The translations under genes were made by a program, and so were the position numbers. A DNA stretch of 64,000 nt, from contig CM055096.1 in NCBI GenBank assembly GCA_029204225.1, positions 40,619,637-40,683,636 on the forward strand, given 5' to 3'. Within the stretch, counting starts at the first letter, position 1. The number at the start of each line of letters is the position of its first letter. Below the pieces are notes generated by a model. The model saw only the letters and a program-made list of their open reading frames with translations, ran no database searches and was not told where the DNA came from. Shown here piece by piece: positions 22,460 through 34,591 of the stretch. Origin of the DNA: Diphasiastrum complanatum (Eukaryota > Streptophyta > Lycopodiopsida > Lycopodiales > Lycopodiaceae).

Positions 22460-22870
22460 AATCTTCCACGAAGATTTTGTACATCCTAAAACTAAGTAGT
22501 TTGATCAGAATCCTGACGTTCTGATGGATATCCAAACGTAGTCATTTCAATAGCAGCATGAGATCTGAAATACTTCGTGTCACAAAGATTTTGTGCATCC
22601 CACTAATTAATCTCATCAAAATCCTAACATTCTGAAACATATCGTTTCACAAGTGCCACGAGTAGTAAGTTGCTTGAAGTAATAATCTTCAGAAGATTCT
22701 GTACATCCTAAAACAAACTAGATGATTTCATCGAGATCCGAATGCTCTGATGGGCATCAAAACGCACTTTTTTGTACATCCTTAAACTGTGTAATGGCAT
22801 CGAGATTGCAAATTTGTAATGTTCTGATTGACATCAAAACTTAGTCCTCTCAATAGCAGCATAATTCTGA
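22460..22870. repeat. degenerate tandem repeat downstream of the RCC1 gene
   Basis: The phrase (A)GATTTTGTACATCC(TA)AAAC recurs near 22,475, 22,588, 22,697 and 22,770. Each is followed by variants of ATCRARATCC, GTTCTGATGGRCATCAAAAC and, in two units, TTAGTC(C)TTTCAATAGCAGCAT. Copies are diverged and of unequal length (about 70-115 bp). The array lies within 600 bp of the RCC1 stop codon, so it may enter the 3' UTR. Confidence 0.5.
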
Positions 22871-23064
22871 CCATTCACCGTTAACTCCCGCAGAGATTGC
22901 ACACCACCCCATGGCACAGATAACGAATCTTCTAGTAAGTACATCATGAAACTCATGTTAGGACAAATATTTAAAGAGGAGTTTGAAGAGACCAATGCTT
23001 TCAAGGAATATCTCACTTAAGCAAAGCTTATATAGCAGCATAATGTGGAAAACCTGTACATAAT

Positions 23065-25478
23065 CTATTGGAGATCGATCTCAACAATATCAGGAGCGCC
23101 CCTTTCACTTTCGTTGTTCAGAAGTTCCATACCAAGTTGCCCTTTGTCGCCTGCTCCAAAAGCGTACAATTTGCCTGATTCGCATAGAGCAAAAGTGTGT
23201 GCATTCCAAGTAACTGAATTGGTTAGACTTATTTGCACCACATGCTCATTTCTCTGCTTCAATGCACTTACAAGTTCTGGCAACAATAAATTTGCATGTC
23301 GGTTGGCCTGGAGACGAAATTATACAATGTCCACTTAGCATGAAAACAGGTGTTATCAGGCTCTAGTTCCTTGATGTAAGAGCAATCAGTCCAAGCAGGA
23401 GCAAAAAGACGATAAGGCTCTAACGAATCATTAATTCAAAGCATGCATACAGTGTAGACAAGTCTAAGCCTGGGTTTAACACAAACCTGCCCCTCAGTAG
23501 CAGAGCTGAAGTGACCAAGGCTTGACGATTCCCCGCATCCAAAGGAATAAACATCTCCCGTATCACTGACAACAAAGGTGGTATAATCACCAGTAGCAAT
23601 GTGAACTGCTTTCACTCCAGCCAACGACTCCACCACCTTTGGTATATATTCACAGTCCTCATTACCATGACCAAGACAACCATACCGACCCCAACCCCAC
23701 GTGCAGACCCGGCCATCCCGGCCAACAACTCCAGCATGCCACGCTCCAGCAGCTACAGCAACTGGCTGGAACTGCAGTTGCTGAAAGTGTTCAATCAACC
23801 TAGGCACCCGTTCATCAGCTCTGCTGCCATGACCCAACTTCCCTCCAAGTCCACAGCCAACTGAATAAACCGCCCTGCAAGGATTCCGATAAGAAAGAAA
23901 CAACTTCAAGCTATAGAATGAACTAAAAATGAAACGAGAGCCATCTTTGAAACGACCAAGCAAGTTGTGATTTTCACCTCAGAACACTGCTAAGATCAAG
24001 TACATCCCTGTCACTCATAAGTTTTTAACTGTGTTAACATGAAGTACATCCTTGTCACTCATAAGTTTTTAACTGAAAACCACCACCTACAATTAAAACA
24101 TGTCACGCGACAAGTTCACATGTTGGCTAGATCATGGGTTTGAAGGACTATGCATTTCAAGATTTTCCTTGTGTGCTTGCTCGATAAAGTCAGGGCGATC
24201 AAAACTTACATCCCACTCCGCTGACAAGTAAGAGCTAGCAAATAACAATAGCCTGCTGCAATCTGTACCACAGGAGCGTCCTCTAAAGCTCCTTTCAAAG
24301 GATGGGGTTTTTGATCTTGTGGTTCCGTTTGATGGCCTAGTCTAGCATCTGCACCCCACGAAAAAGTATAGACTCTTCCTTCTCTTGATAACACAGCAGT
24401 AAAAAAATTTCCAATAGCTGCTTGCACCACAAATATCCCATCCAAAGACTCCACTAATTGTGGAGTACTGATGGTCTTGGAACCAGCACCCCCATACTCA
24501 GAGTCACCAAAGGAATCTTTCCCAAATGCATAGACACGTCCAGTGTCACTTATTAGCATAGATCGACCAACTCCAGCTGTAGCCTGAATGATCCTCACAC
24601 CTTGCAATGATCTGTCCCAAAAAAATTTATGTTGAGAAAGCCTCTCATCCAATTATCAATAAAATTTGTTGAAAGAATCGCTGAATCAATTTTTCAATTT
24701 ACTGTGGAGTTTAGTGACTTGGTAAAAGTCTCAAAAGTATCTCAATAATCTAACCTGAGCAAACGAGGTCTCCACTCTTCTTCAAAAGATCCATGACCTA
24801 GCTGGCCACAATTACTAGAACCAAAAGTATACACTGCACCAGATTTGGTAATGACAACAGAGTGACCAGGACCTGCTATAGCTTGACACTTTTCACGTCT
24901 GTAGCATTGCTCACCTACCTTTAAAAATCTTAAAACCAATTTCCAAGATCCTCCACATCGTCTTTTCATTGTATCCCGCTCCTCTGCTGTCATTGGCTTA
25001 AAAACTGCTCGCTTCATGCACATGTCCAAGGCCGCAAGCTCACACAACGACAGTGATGTGTCTGGCGAGTAATTAGCCGGCTGCTTGAAGAAAGAGCAAG
25101 TAGCCTGTACAGCAAGTTCAAACTTTGAGTGTGATGAGACTCCAAAACAAAATTTGTTTAAACAAAAATTACCAGCACATTCCATAAGCTAATCGTCTAA
25201 ACACGTTGTTACACAGTCTTGATGTTATATTGATTGTCCTTTACCTCAAGCCGAGCAAGATCATGTGGGTCAAGACAACATTCACTGAGTACATGCAAAA
25301 CAATTGAAGGATTGCTAGCCAAAGGAAATTCTCCATGAGAACTTGAGCTCCCAAGGCAAAGGCGCTGGTTGCGCTGAGAGGCTTGCATCTGTGCTGAAAT
25401 ACCATGAGGCTGTTCTGCTAATCCAAGATGAGGTAAGGCTGACGTCTGCCAGAAAGTTCCACTTGCAGTAGAGTCCAT
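23065..25478 (-). CDS. RCC1-family beta-propeller protein, five exons
   Basis: The exons, read on the minus strand, are 25,478-25,245, 25,104-24,755, 24,611-24,210, 23,874-23,487 and 23,307-23,065. All introns are GT-AG (140, 143, 335 and 179 bp) and the joined frame is 1,617 nt, or 538 residues plus stop. The start is the ATG in MDSTASGTFW. Residues 58-78 (PSIVLHVLSECCLDPHDLAR) look like a degenerate F-box start. The rest contains RCC1-type repeats (VYTFGSSNCGQLGHGS; VYSVGCGLGGKLGHGS; VCTWGWGRYGCLGHG; LYAFGAGDKGQLG), expected to form a seven-bladed propeller. Length and order fit an uncharacterised plant RCC1 family (Arabidopsis At3g26100-like). RCC1 folds act as exchange factors or protein scaffolds; the exact role here is not known. 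No stops or frameshifts were found, so the gene appears functional. Confidence 0.9.
23999..24076. repeat. ~44-bp tandem duplication inside RCC1 intron 3
   Basis: The phrase AGTACATCC(C/T)TGTCACTCAT followed by AAGTTTTTAACTG occurs twice, starting near 23,999 and 24,043. It lies inside the largest coding intron (335 bp) and accounts for part of its size. Confidence 0.6.
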
Positions 25479-27542
25479 AGGCACTGCAATATGCAGTGCC
25501 TCTTTCAATTACAGAATGGCAGTTCCTCCACAAAACTGCATAGCAAATTGAATTAACATGTAAGGATAAAGCTCTTATGTTCTCAAAAAACTCACACACA
25601 CTTTGATTATGGTAATCCAAGTGGCGAAAGTTACTTGTACACAGCCATAGACTACGAAGAGCTCATTTATAAAAAACTAAATCTAAACCCAACTATTATA
25701 AAGGATGTTGCGATATTTCAAAAATTATTCCTATATATCTAGGTACAGATGATTTACGCTCAATTTAATCACATAAAAGCTTCTTCACACAAATAGAGAT
25801 AATTTTTCTTGAATCTGGCAGATGAACTGGATCCAATTGAAACAACCAAATGCAGGAAATAGAAGTCTAAGAAACGGCAGTCTCATCATTGCATAACAGA
25901 GATATCGTGGACCAAATATGATTCTTCTGCATTTTCAAATCAATTCTTCAAAAATGAGAAATACTCAAAAGATAACTTTTGTGGTTAGGACGCAAGTTTG
26001 TTGAATGTATCCAAGTGCTGGAACAAGGACAAAGAATCAGAAACTAGTGAATGTTGTTGGGGGGGAAATATAGGAAACTAAACCCTCAATTGTCCAAGAC
26101 AAATTTAAGAGGTAACAGAGGGCACGCCATGCCAGAATAAGAAAGAGCTTCCACATAGATAAGATTAATGACACTAAAAGCAAAAAATCAGAATTCACTA
26201 GTTGATTGAGTAGTTCTATTCTGATACTAATATCTCACTAGAGTAATCTACTTAATTCTTAGCAATGTCAAGTTTGTCACTTGTAAAGACCTCATTTGAA
26301 TCTTAGTACTGGTATAAGACTTCGTGTTTATCGAACCATAACATATGGCTATGGCAAAATCTGGCATACTTCAAATACATGAATACAGTAGTATAGTGGC
26401 AACATAGCCACCACTCACAAAGATCAATAGCAAGACTAGGAGCTTCAGAATCTGTGCTTGGCAAAGTTTATCAAAACAGCACTTGTCATGTATCTAAGTC
26501 TAAAAAACTAGGACTTGGCAGGTAAATGCGACATCCCCGTTTCAGATTGATTCTCTTGCTACAGCTTATTCATTCACATGAAACTCTTTTCATATTTTTT
26601 CTCTCCTTCATTTGACTGATTAATTCTGAAAATATCTCCTTCGATTGACTCGTTGACGCGTTGGAGTTGAGTTGGCTTTGGCAACTCAACTTGTTGAGAA
26701 GTGTGGCTGGGTTCCAAATACAAGCTTGAGTTGGCCCTTTATGGGAAAAAAGTGTCCTTGCTCTCTTGTGGCAGATGGTGGTAACTCTGGCTGAATCTGC
26801 AAGGTGGGAAGGCCGTGTTTACAAATGGTGGACTATGGCAGCTCCATTCACACTGAGGGACTGGCTGTCTTGAATCTAAAACCATCTTAAGTTGTCTACG
26901 TATCCATGGGAATAAGCTGATATCGCTATCAAGTTACAGCTTCTAAAATCCTCCATTGTGGCAACATCAAGAGCTTTGTGCCACATGCATGAAATTTCCA
27001 TTGGCATACTGTCACGTTCAGCTCACAATTTGCTTATGCTCCTTCAAACACCTACATAGTTCTGCCAAGCTTAGTTTGGCTTACAGCATTGCATTTGTGC
27101 TTCACCTTCTGGACATATGGCCAATCGATTAAAGGCTTTTTGGAAACTCGGAGTCAACAATCTTGTAGTACTTAATAGGGTACTGTGCAAAATTGTCCAA
27201 ACTTGTCATGAATTATCCGTTTTGACATTAGTTACACACATTCTGCCTTTTTCATTCTAATGATATGAAAGTGGCATGCAGTCCTGTATGATCCATAAGC
27301 CTTAAGGACTGTTGTAGTGGCTCTGCCCGTACATGTGAGGTGGCAACACAGGATTGTGGAGGTGCATTCCATCAGTATTGTATCGCGTCTATACATCTCA
27401 GCTCGACATTTAATCAACATGTTTAAACCTGATTTGTTTGACCTAATCAAAATCCCACAACTAGACAACAAGTACCCCTGAACTTTGTAAAACTTTCCAT
27501 TTACATAAATGGTGCAAGATACACTATTAATGCACGGGCGCG

Positions 27543-27545
<3 letters not shown>

Positions 27546-27613
<68 letters not shown>
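27546..27613. repeat. (GA)n microsatellite
   Basis: A 68-bp uninterrupted GA run. The long Arg/Glu and Leu/Ser frames across it are not genes. Confidence 0.95.
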
Positions 27614-27615
<2 letters not shown>

Positions 27616-29136
27616 TCTACATAAAGAACACATTATAGAGAGTAGAATGCAAAAATATTTACATTGCAACATATATAGCAAACAAAGGACATAACAATGA
27701 TCTCCACAAGAATCAAATGATAAGAAGCTGATCTGAGCAAGCTAACTCATGCCAAACTCAGCTAACTGAAGAGCTAATCACCTAATTGATCCACCATCAT
27801 GAGGCTCTTAGGCCTACTTCTACCGTCTCAAGCCCTAACGTCTACAAGTTAGGGCTAGAAGCGCAGTAATGACTATAACACATAAAAAATACCAAGTCAC
27901 GCAAAATAGGGGACCAATTGCTCAGAGCATGATGCCCATTGCCCAAAAAGAAGCCACCAGCCAAGCCCAACATAACGGGCATACATGATAGAGCAAATAA
28001 TCTTTCCATGAGGTTATCTGAGATAAATTTGGGGTCTTTTAACAATGCTTGCTGGCCTCTTATCTCCAGCCTCATTTGGCAACCACATTCTACAATTTCA
28101 GGCATTGATGGTCTATTTTGAAGGAGCAAGCAAATCTATACTCCAAGATTAAAGCGATTCACTGGTTTCAAGCTCTTCAACGAGCCCAGAAAAATCTATT
28201 TGGGGCCAGGACAAGTAACTTGGCTTGTGATTACTTTGACTTGTCCTGTACACGATAGTACCTTCATGAATTAGCTCAAGTGGTTCTCAAAGGGCAGAGT
28301 TGTTTCTACTTTTGTATCTCTCTCAAGACAAGGAAGCATATGTGCGAAATTTCAAGTCAAAGGAACCATAGAAACTTTTTGTAATTGCCTGATGTAATAT
28401 AATACTAAAGCTGAAAATGTTGTATTTTCAACTTTGCTTCCCAAGGACCTTGAGCAGTATAAGATCATACTGGCAAGCTATGTAAGGCTCGTGGCTGAAC
28501 ATTTTACCAAATTGAGATAGCCAATTACAACAGTTCCTTCTTGATTGCAATAGCTCTGTCAAGAGCAACCGTCACATTGGTTGGAACACCTATAGCGTTT
28601 GTTAGCCCATTGATTCCTAGATTGTGTCAACATGACCAAGTTTTAGATCACTCAGATTAAGAGGACTGGCATAGTACATTGAAGTTAATTCACTAACTGA
28701 ACAAAGTGACCACACGAATGCTCATAGTGACCACCTATGCACAAACTTGGGAACATGCAATCACTCTCTCCCTAGTAACCCTATGGCCAATCTTAGCAAC
28801 ATGAATAATTCAAAATGTTGCACTATAGCCTCCAAACAAATTGATTCACATTAGTAACCACCTACATTTACAGATCAATAAGAATTGAGCAATCTTATCA
28901 AACAGAAGAGCAACGAATGACTCGACCATCTCAAGAATTTGCCGAGTTCTAAGTTAACTTGGCATCGGCAAGTGTGACGAGCAATCAAGCATCAAACACA
29001 TCAAATGAATGATGAAATGGTGAAATGGGAATTTTCAATATCGAAATCACATTTTCTCCATTGGTTTTGAATCCATATTGTACCCTCATCTTTCCAAAGG
29101 GCAATGAAGATGGCCTCTTTACCTTCAAAACATGTG

Positions 29137-29138
<2 letters not shown>

Positions 29139-29177
<39 letters not shown>
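29139..29177. repeat. (GA)n microsatellite
   Basis: A run of about 39 bp of GA. Confidence 0.95.
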
Positions 29178-29179
<2 letters not shown>

Positions 29180-31009
29180 TTGATCAATGGCATTACTTTG
29201 CTTGGAGATGCGACTTTCTAGGATGGATAGCCTAAACATGTAAATAAGAGCGACTTCCGAGATTTCTATTAAAAAGTTATATCTGATAGAACTAGTTGGT
29301 ATAAGACTTTCAGTTACAAGAGAAGAAACAATTGAACTCAAAGGCAATCTCGACTGGATGTCAATAAAAAACCATCATTTCTCATCTCTGTACCTTTTTG
29401 CCAATTACAATATTAAGCCATTCCGGACTAGCTGCCAAACAAGGAGCTCAAATAGCATTACAGTCTAGTTTTAACCATTACGTGGTGTTTCCTACCCTGA
29501 AAATGAAAAGCCGAGTGCTTGATTTTCCTTGACAATAAGAAAGCTCTTTCGTTACTTGGACTACGCGTTTACCTGGATCTATTCGACGCATAGACTAGAT
29601 CAGGAATGAAATCCTCAGAATCTAACTAGTCTTGGGAGCTAGACGAACATTCACTCAAGTTGAAAACCCAGTGCTATATCGAAAAAGCAAAATTTTGTGC
29701 TGACTGAGCCTGAATTCAGCCTCACAATTATCAGAAACAGGGACTGGCAGCAGGTATGTGACCTCACCTAAGCCTTCAACTGCAATAGAGTGTTGATGAG
29801 ATTGAGAAGAGAAAGTAGACCTTGAACATGTCCGCTTTCATTTGTATGAAAACCACACAATTAAATTACCAGCAGAGATCAGACTTCTCTGTTATTTGTC
29901 CATTGGCTCAGAATAATAAAGGCTTTTGTCGAAATTCCTCTTGCAGAAGTCCGAAACAGTAATATGGCAGAGAGAGAGAGAGGTGTGAAGGTCAGGTCTA
30001 AAACAGAGGGCGGACAAAGTAAAGAGATGAGCTGGATTATGAAGATTCCTCGCAATCAGCAGTTTTCACAGGCCTAATGGGGTGAATAAAACAAGCAGAC
30101 AAATCAGGTAATGCCTCAAGTACATCTGTACGGGAAAGCTTATCTGATACAAACTCGACAAAAAGTTTCCAAACTCGAAGAAGGAATGAGTAGAACATGC
30201 ATACATACTTTGAGACTGCAAAGTAACTATAATAAACACGAGCGAGAGGTTTGGCTTCAAGATCTAAACTCATCCACAAGCAAAGTCACCAAATCTCCAA
30301 AAAACGTGCATCCAAAGATACAAACATGAAAATTGAATCATCAGATTGATTTGCTATATGAAATTCAATCAAAATTTGATAGAGATGTGAAAAGATCAGC
30401 AGATTGATGTGCTAGGAGACCAGAGCCCAGGCAGGTGCGATCAAGAAGACGCGAAAAGGCGTGAAAACACAAACCTCACAAACAAATAACGCCAGCCAGC
30501 AAACTTAATATCATAGCATGAATATTTCAAACTTGGATGGCGTTTTCAGTATTAATGTGGTTCAATGTATAATAATGTATGGCTAAATGTATGCGTGTCA
30601 ATAAAGTTCTCAGATGAACGATACAGTGCTATGAAGGGACGTCAGATCTAACATCAACCCAACCGATGCTTTGCCACAACAAATACACAGCTTCAATTAC
30701 CAAAAAACCTGACCGATCCAAGCAAGGCTGATTAAGAACGACGCGCTCCACATGCAAAACCGAATCAAGGAGATATGATCGCAATACAAAAGCTCAATAC
30801 AAAGGCGCATTAGAGAGTGAGGAGGGCTTGGCAAAGCCACTAGTTATGAGGAAGAAGAAGCAGCAGCAGCAGCAGCATCGGCATAAAGTAACAATACTAC
30901 TACTATTACTACTACTAATAACAACAATAATAATAATTTAAGAAGAAGAAGAAGAAGAAGAGATGAAGGGAATGACAAGGAGGTAGCGTCAATTGGCTTG
31001 GCCGAGCGA

Positions 31010-31088
31010 GCGAGAGAGAGAGAGAGAGATGCCGATGGTGAAAGAGAAATAAGTGGCAATGGCATCCATTGACAGGGTGTGTGCGCCC

Positions 31089-31126
<38 letters not shown>

Positions 31127-31350
31127 GAAGGGGGTATGTAAAGCGAGCCCGACGGTCCACGCGGCAGGAGTGCATTGGTTGGACTCGCATCGTCTGCTGC
31201 CGATGTGGGGTCCAGCCTTTCGTGCAGCTGTGCTTCAGTCCGTGCAATATGAAGCAGCAGCTGCAGCAAAAGGTGGAGGCGGCTCTTGTTATATGAATTT
31301 CCTATATTGGCCCTTAAAAAGGATTCCACTATTCTACATCTATATATACA
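31010..31350 (-). promoter_or_regulatory. candidate promoter and CT-rich leader (minus strand)
   Basis: On the minus strand a good TATA motif (TGTATATATAGA, about 31,341-31,350) is followed by a locally GC-richer segment. Then come CT-rich tracts (complement of the GA runs at 31,091-31,122 and 31,012-31,029) and a CTT/CTG triplet-rich stretch to about 30,850. TATA plus a pyrimidine patch is common in plant 5' leaders. It could drive the RCC1 gene through a long 5'-UTR intron, but no leader exon was proven and the distance to the ATG is about 5.8 kb. Confidence 0.3.
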
Positions 31351-31419
31351 AATATGTGATCTGATTAAAGAAAGGGAGAGTAGGGGGGAAGCCTTCCAGG
31401 GCATTTCGCCCAAAGAGGG

Positions 31420-33245
31420 TATCCACCCGAGTGTTAAAGCCTTTCCTCAGCGAAAGTGCCAGAGGGAGTCGGCTTTCCCTGCCATAATTTCATCTTTTAT
31501 TTTTATTTTTGATGTTTTTTTTGTCGTAGCTATTTTTTTCCATGCACCTTTCAACATTCGGAAAGTTCTTTGTAAAAATAAATAAATAAATAAAAAAGGG
31601 GGGTGTATAGATTTCACAGAGGAGGTGAATCCATTCTCTTCATGAAAAGGTAAAAAGTGATTATATGGAGAAGATAAGGTATACTAGACTCATAACGTGT
31701 TTACTTAAGTCTTGCTTGAATTAACAATTAACATTAAGTTTGGGGACCCCATCATTACCTAGGGCATAGTTATGGGGCCTCATTGTTTTTACAAATTTGA
31801 TCTATTATGCTTATCAGCCCTAAAATACAGAGTGCTCATTTATGGAATCTTCAAAATTTGTAGGTCTCATGGATGGAATATCGAAAATACGTAGCCCGTA
31901 TCGTTGAAATCATTAACAAAATTTTGAGAATTATGTGCATGATTTTTTTTCAGATTTTTGTGACACATTATGTACGGTAATGTGTGTTTGTCAGCCCATG
32001 CTAAGGATATCATGGGTTGTCATCTCGTCTTGCCACTCTCGTGGCTGAACGAGAGGACTTGCCACTATAGCCTTACAATGGGCCTCCCAACACTCATTAT
32101 TTAGTCCATAATGGAATGGGAGCCGGCTTCATCCTCATCTCAAAGCCACTGGATGCTTTGAGAGTTCGTGCTTGTATCTATGAAATAGCCACTATTGTTG
32201 GATGAAAGTGGGTCCCTCACTAGCAACTACCATGGCAATCAGAGCCCCACCCTCATTCAAACGGTATTTTTTGAAAGATACAAGTATAAGCTCTAAGCAT
32301 CCACCACACCTCAAACGAGAGCAAACACCTTAAATAGAGTCTCAATTTTATACCCTCTCACCTCCTTTTCCCATCTCCAAGTGCAAAGTCCATTCCATCG
32401 CTCCAGTCTCACACAACCACCGACCCTTAGATGAGAGCGAGCCTTGTTAGTTGCAAGTAGTTCAGGCCCACCCTCATCCAAAGGTGGTGACTATTGCTCT
32501 AATGCAACCCATCTACCACCCTTGGATAGGGGTGGGCCTTTGATGTCAAGGAAGTTAGAGTGGCCTACACTTTGTTTTGGAAAGGCACCTTCATCCAAGA
32601 TTTGTTTGGCATCAAGTCGTAGCCATGCCTTCTTTTTAAGCCCTTTGCGAATAGAATGTCACAGTTTTCTTATTTTGTATGAACAAAAGGCAAAGATTTC
32701 TTGTGATGTTTCCTCGTCAATTTTTTTGTTTCTGCTTTCTTCAAATATCTTCTAGAAACAAGGATTAAGCCCTTATTTCTTTGGATTTTGTCATTGGTGC
32801 ATTTACACCTTTGCCTTTTCCCGTCAAGTCTATTTTCTCCACAAAATTGTTAACGTTATTAGACAATTTAGCACTTACAATTGAGTTTCTTCTACTAGCA
32901 CAAAGTCTCTCAAGGAGATTTTGGAATGTTGTCCCAAGGATTTTTCTCTAGCACTCCGCAAAATTGCATTTGCTAAATCCCCCACAACAACCTCATAATT
33001 TCTCAACCATGTGTTGTTGTAGTTGCCCACTCCCTACCATATGTTGTGAACCACCTCAAACAAATTTGTTGTCAGCATAGTTGCTTCATCCTCATCATCC
33101 CATCATCCACAACAAAACTGCAATATTAAACATACACATAAAAAAATGACAACAATCAGATTTATAATTAAGCATAGTGATATCATCAAACACAAATTTA
33201 ATACGTATAGTAACAACAAATTTTCTCCATCAATGGATTCTATTT
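31420..33245. other. intergenic, no recognisable content
   Basis: AT-rich sequence with a few short open frames of low-complexity or improbable composition. No family was recognised on either strand. Confidence 0.4.
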
Positions 33246-33249
33246 TCCA

Positions 33250-33932
33250 CCAAGCTAGCCATTTCTCGAGTTCATGCAAACAATTCTAGTAAGCATTGCC
33301 AACTTTCCACCACGAAAATATTTTGTTGTAGACTCCATCTGCAATATTTTAGTGATTGTGTTCCTCCATTGCAAGCACAAAGCACGTGCATCTCTCGATG
33401 ATTGTTTTATGTATTTTTGGGTGTGCTTGTTGACATTGCCCATAAAGTGAAACAAGTAGGATTTCTCCTTTACAACTAAAGGAATGTCAGCACTTGCTCC
33501 ATAGTGTTATAGCCTTCCATTTTGCTTGAGCTTCATTAGCCATGAAACCCCTAAATATAATAGGCTCATGCACGTGATTTGACATGACTTGATTCAATAG
33601 AGTCCAAAACACACTTGTACTTGCACATCTTGAACCTTCATGTCACATATTGATTGATTGATTTCTACATAAAGTTAAATTTTATGGAAAACATCAAAGG
33701 TCAACAAGCAATGCTTGAAATGCAAATAGAGACAATTGCCTATTGTGTGTCGTAAACATGGGCAGCCATTGTTACCCAATCCTTCACCTTATATACATGA
33801 TCAAAGTAGCACCAAGCATTTGCAAAATCATGTCCTACTTGGATCCTCTTCATGAGATCCACTCTCGAAGCAAAGCCAGTCATTGACATCGACATCTTAG
33901 ATATATGACATATATCAGAATTATGATGCATT
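33250..33932 (-). pseudogene. possible DDE-transposase-like remnant
   Basis: The minus-strand frame 33,931-33,740 reads TGFASRVDLMKRIQVGHDFA, then YKVKDWVTMAAHVYDTQ. After stops it resumes at 33,455-33,255 with HTQKYIKQSSRDARALCLQW and ITKILQMESTTKYFRG. The order (W-x-TMAA-x-VYD-x-Q, then a His-x-Lys/Thr 'FH...HT..YI' block, then LC..W) resembles a plant transposase-like protein I have seen annotated as uncharacterised. The match is by general pattern only. Several stops and frame changes show it is inactive. Confidence 0.3.
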
Positions 33933-34327
33933 TGTCCAAGAAATGAATCATGAAAATACTCATATAGTCATATGCGCAATGCTATTTTAAGTAAAGAAGA
34001 GCCATGATTTCATGAGACAAATCAATAGATTGCAATTCTTTCCTTGCTTCTATGGTACACTTCTTCAATCTGCATCAACCATTTCAAAGTACAAAGACAA
34101 CATATGCATCCATATATCTTCTATCGGACATCCAAATTTAGTACATTTCAACTAATAAGTAAAATAACATTCATTTAACATATTTATAACAACAAGAAAC
34201 AAAACAAGCCTTTCATTGTTTGCTGTTGGTTGGATCATTGACAAAAATTTTCATCCAGTTATGTGGCATCTAGATCCCCTATTGCTGATGCGCCAGACAA
34301 CAATTTATCTAAAATCAAATCCTTTGC

Positions 34328-34588
<261 letters not shown>

Positions 34589-34591
<3 letters not shown>

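Larger units (their letters stand above)
25479..31400. other. RCC1 upstream region, no confirmed gene
   Basis: This is mostly AT-rich sequence with (GA)n arrays at 27,546-27,613, 29,139-29,177, 31,012-31,029 and 31,091-31,122, and triplet runs (GAA, CAG, ACT) at about 30,849-30,966. Two minus-strand open stretches, 28,129-27,842 (includes LMERLFALSCMPVMLGLAGG) and about 30,170-30,037 (DKLSRTDVLEALPDLSACFI), have protein-like composition but no family I recognise. Either could be chance, or an exon of an unknown gene. Confidence 0.4.

Noticed and set aside
23601-23864. 87-codon plus-strand frame inside the RCC1 gene
   Set aside because: It is the antisense of RCC1 exon 4, whose minus-strand reading is clearly coding.
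27232-27694. 149- and 61-codon frames across 27.2-27.7 kb
   Set aside because: Most of their length is the GA microsatellite; the flanks show no protein character.
30844-31413. 189-codon minus-strand frame
   Set aside because: It consists of Ser/Leu and Leu runs from CT and CTT repeats, with no domain; better read as promoter or leader sequence.
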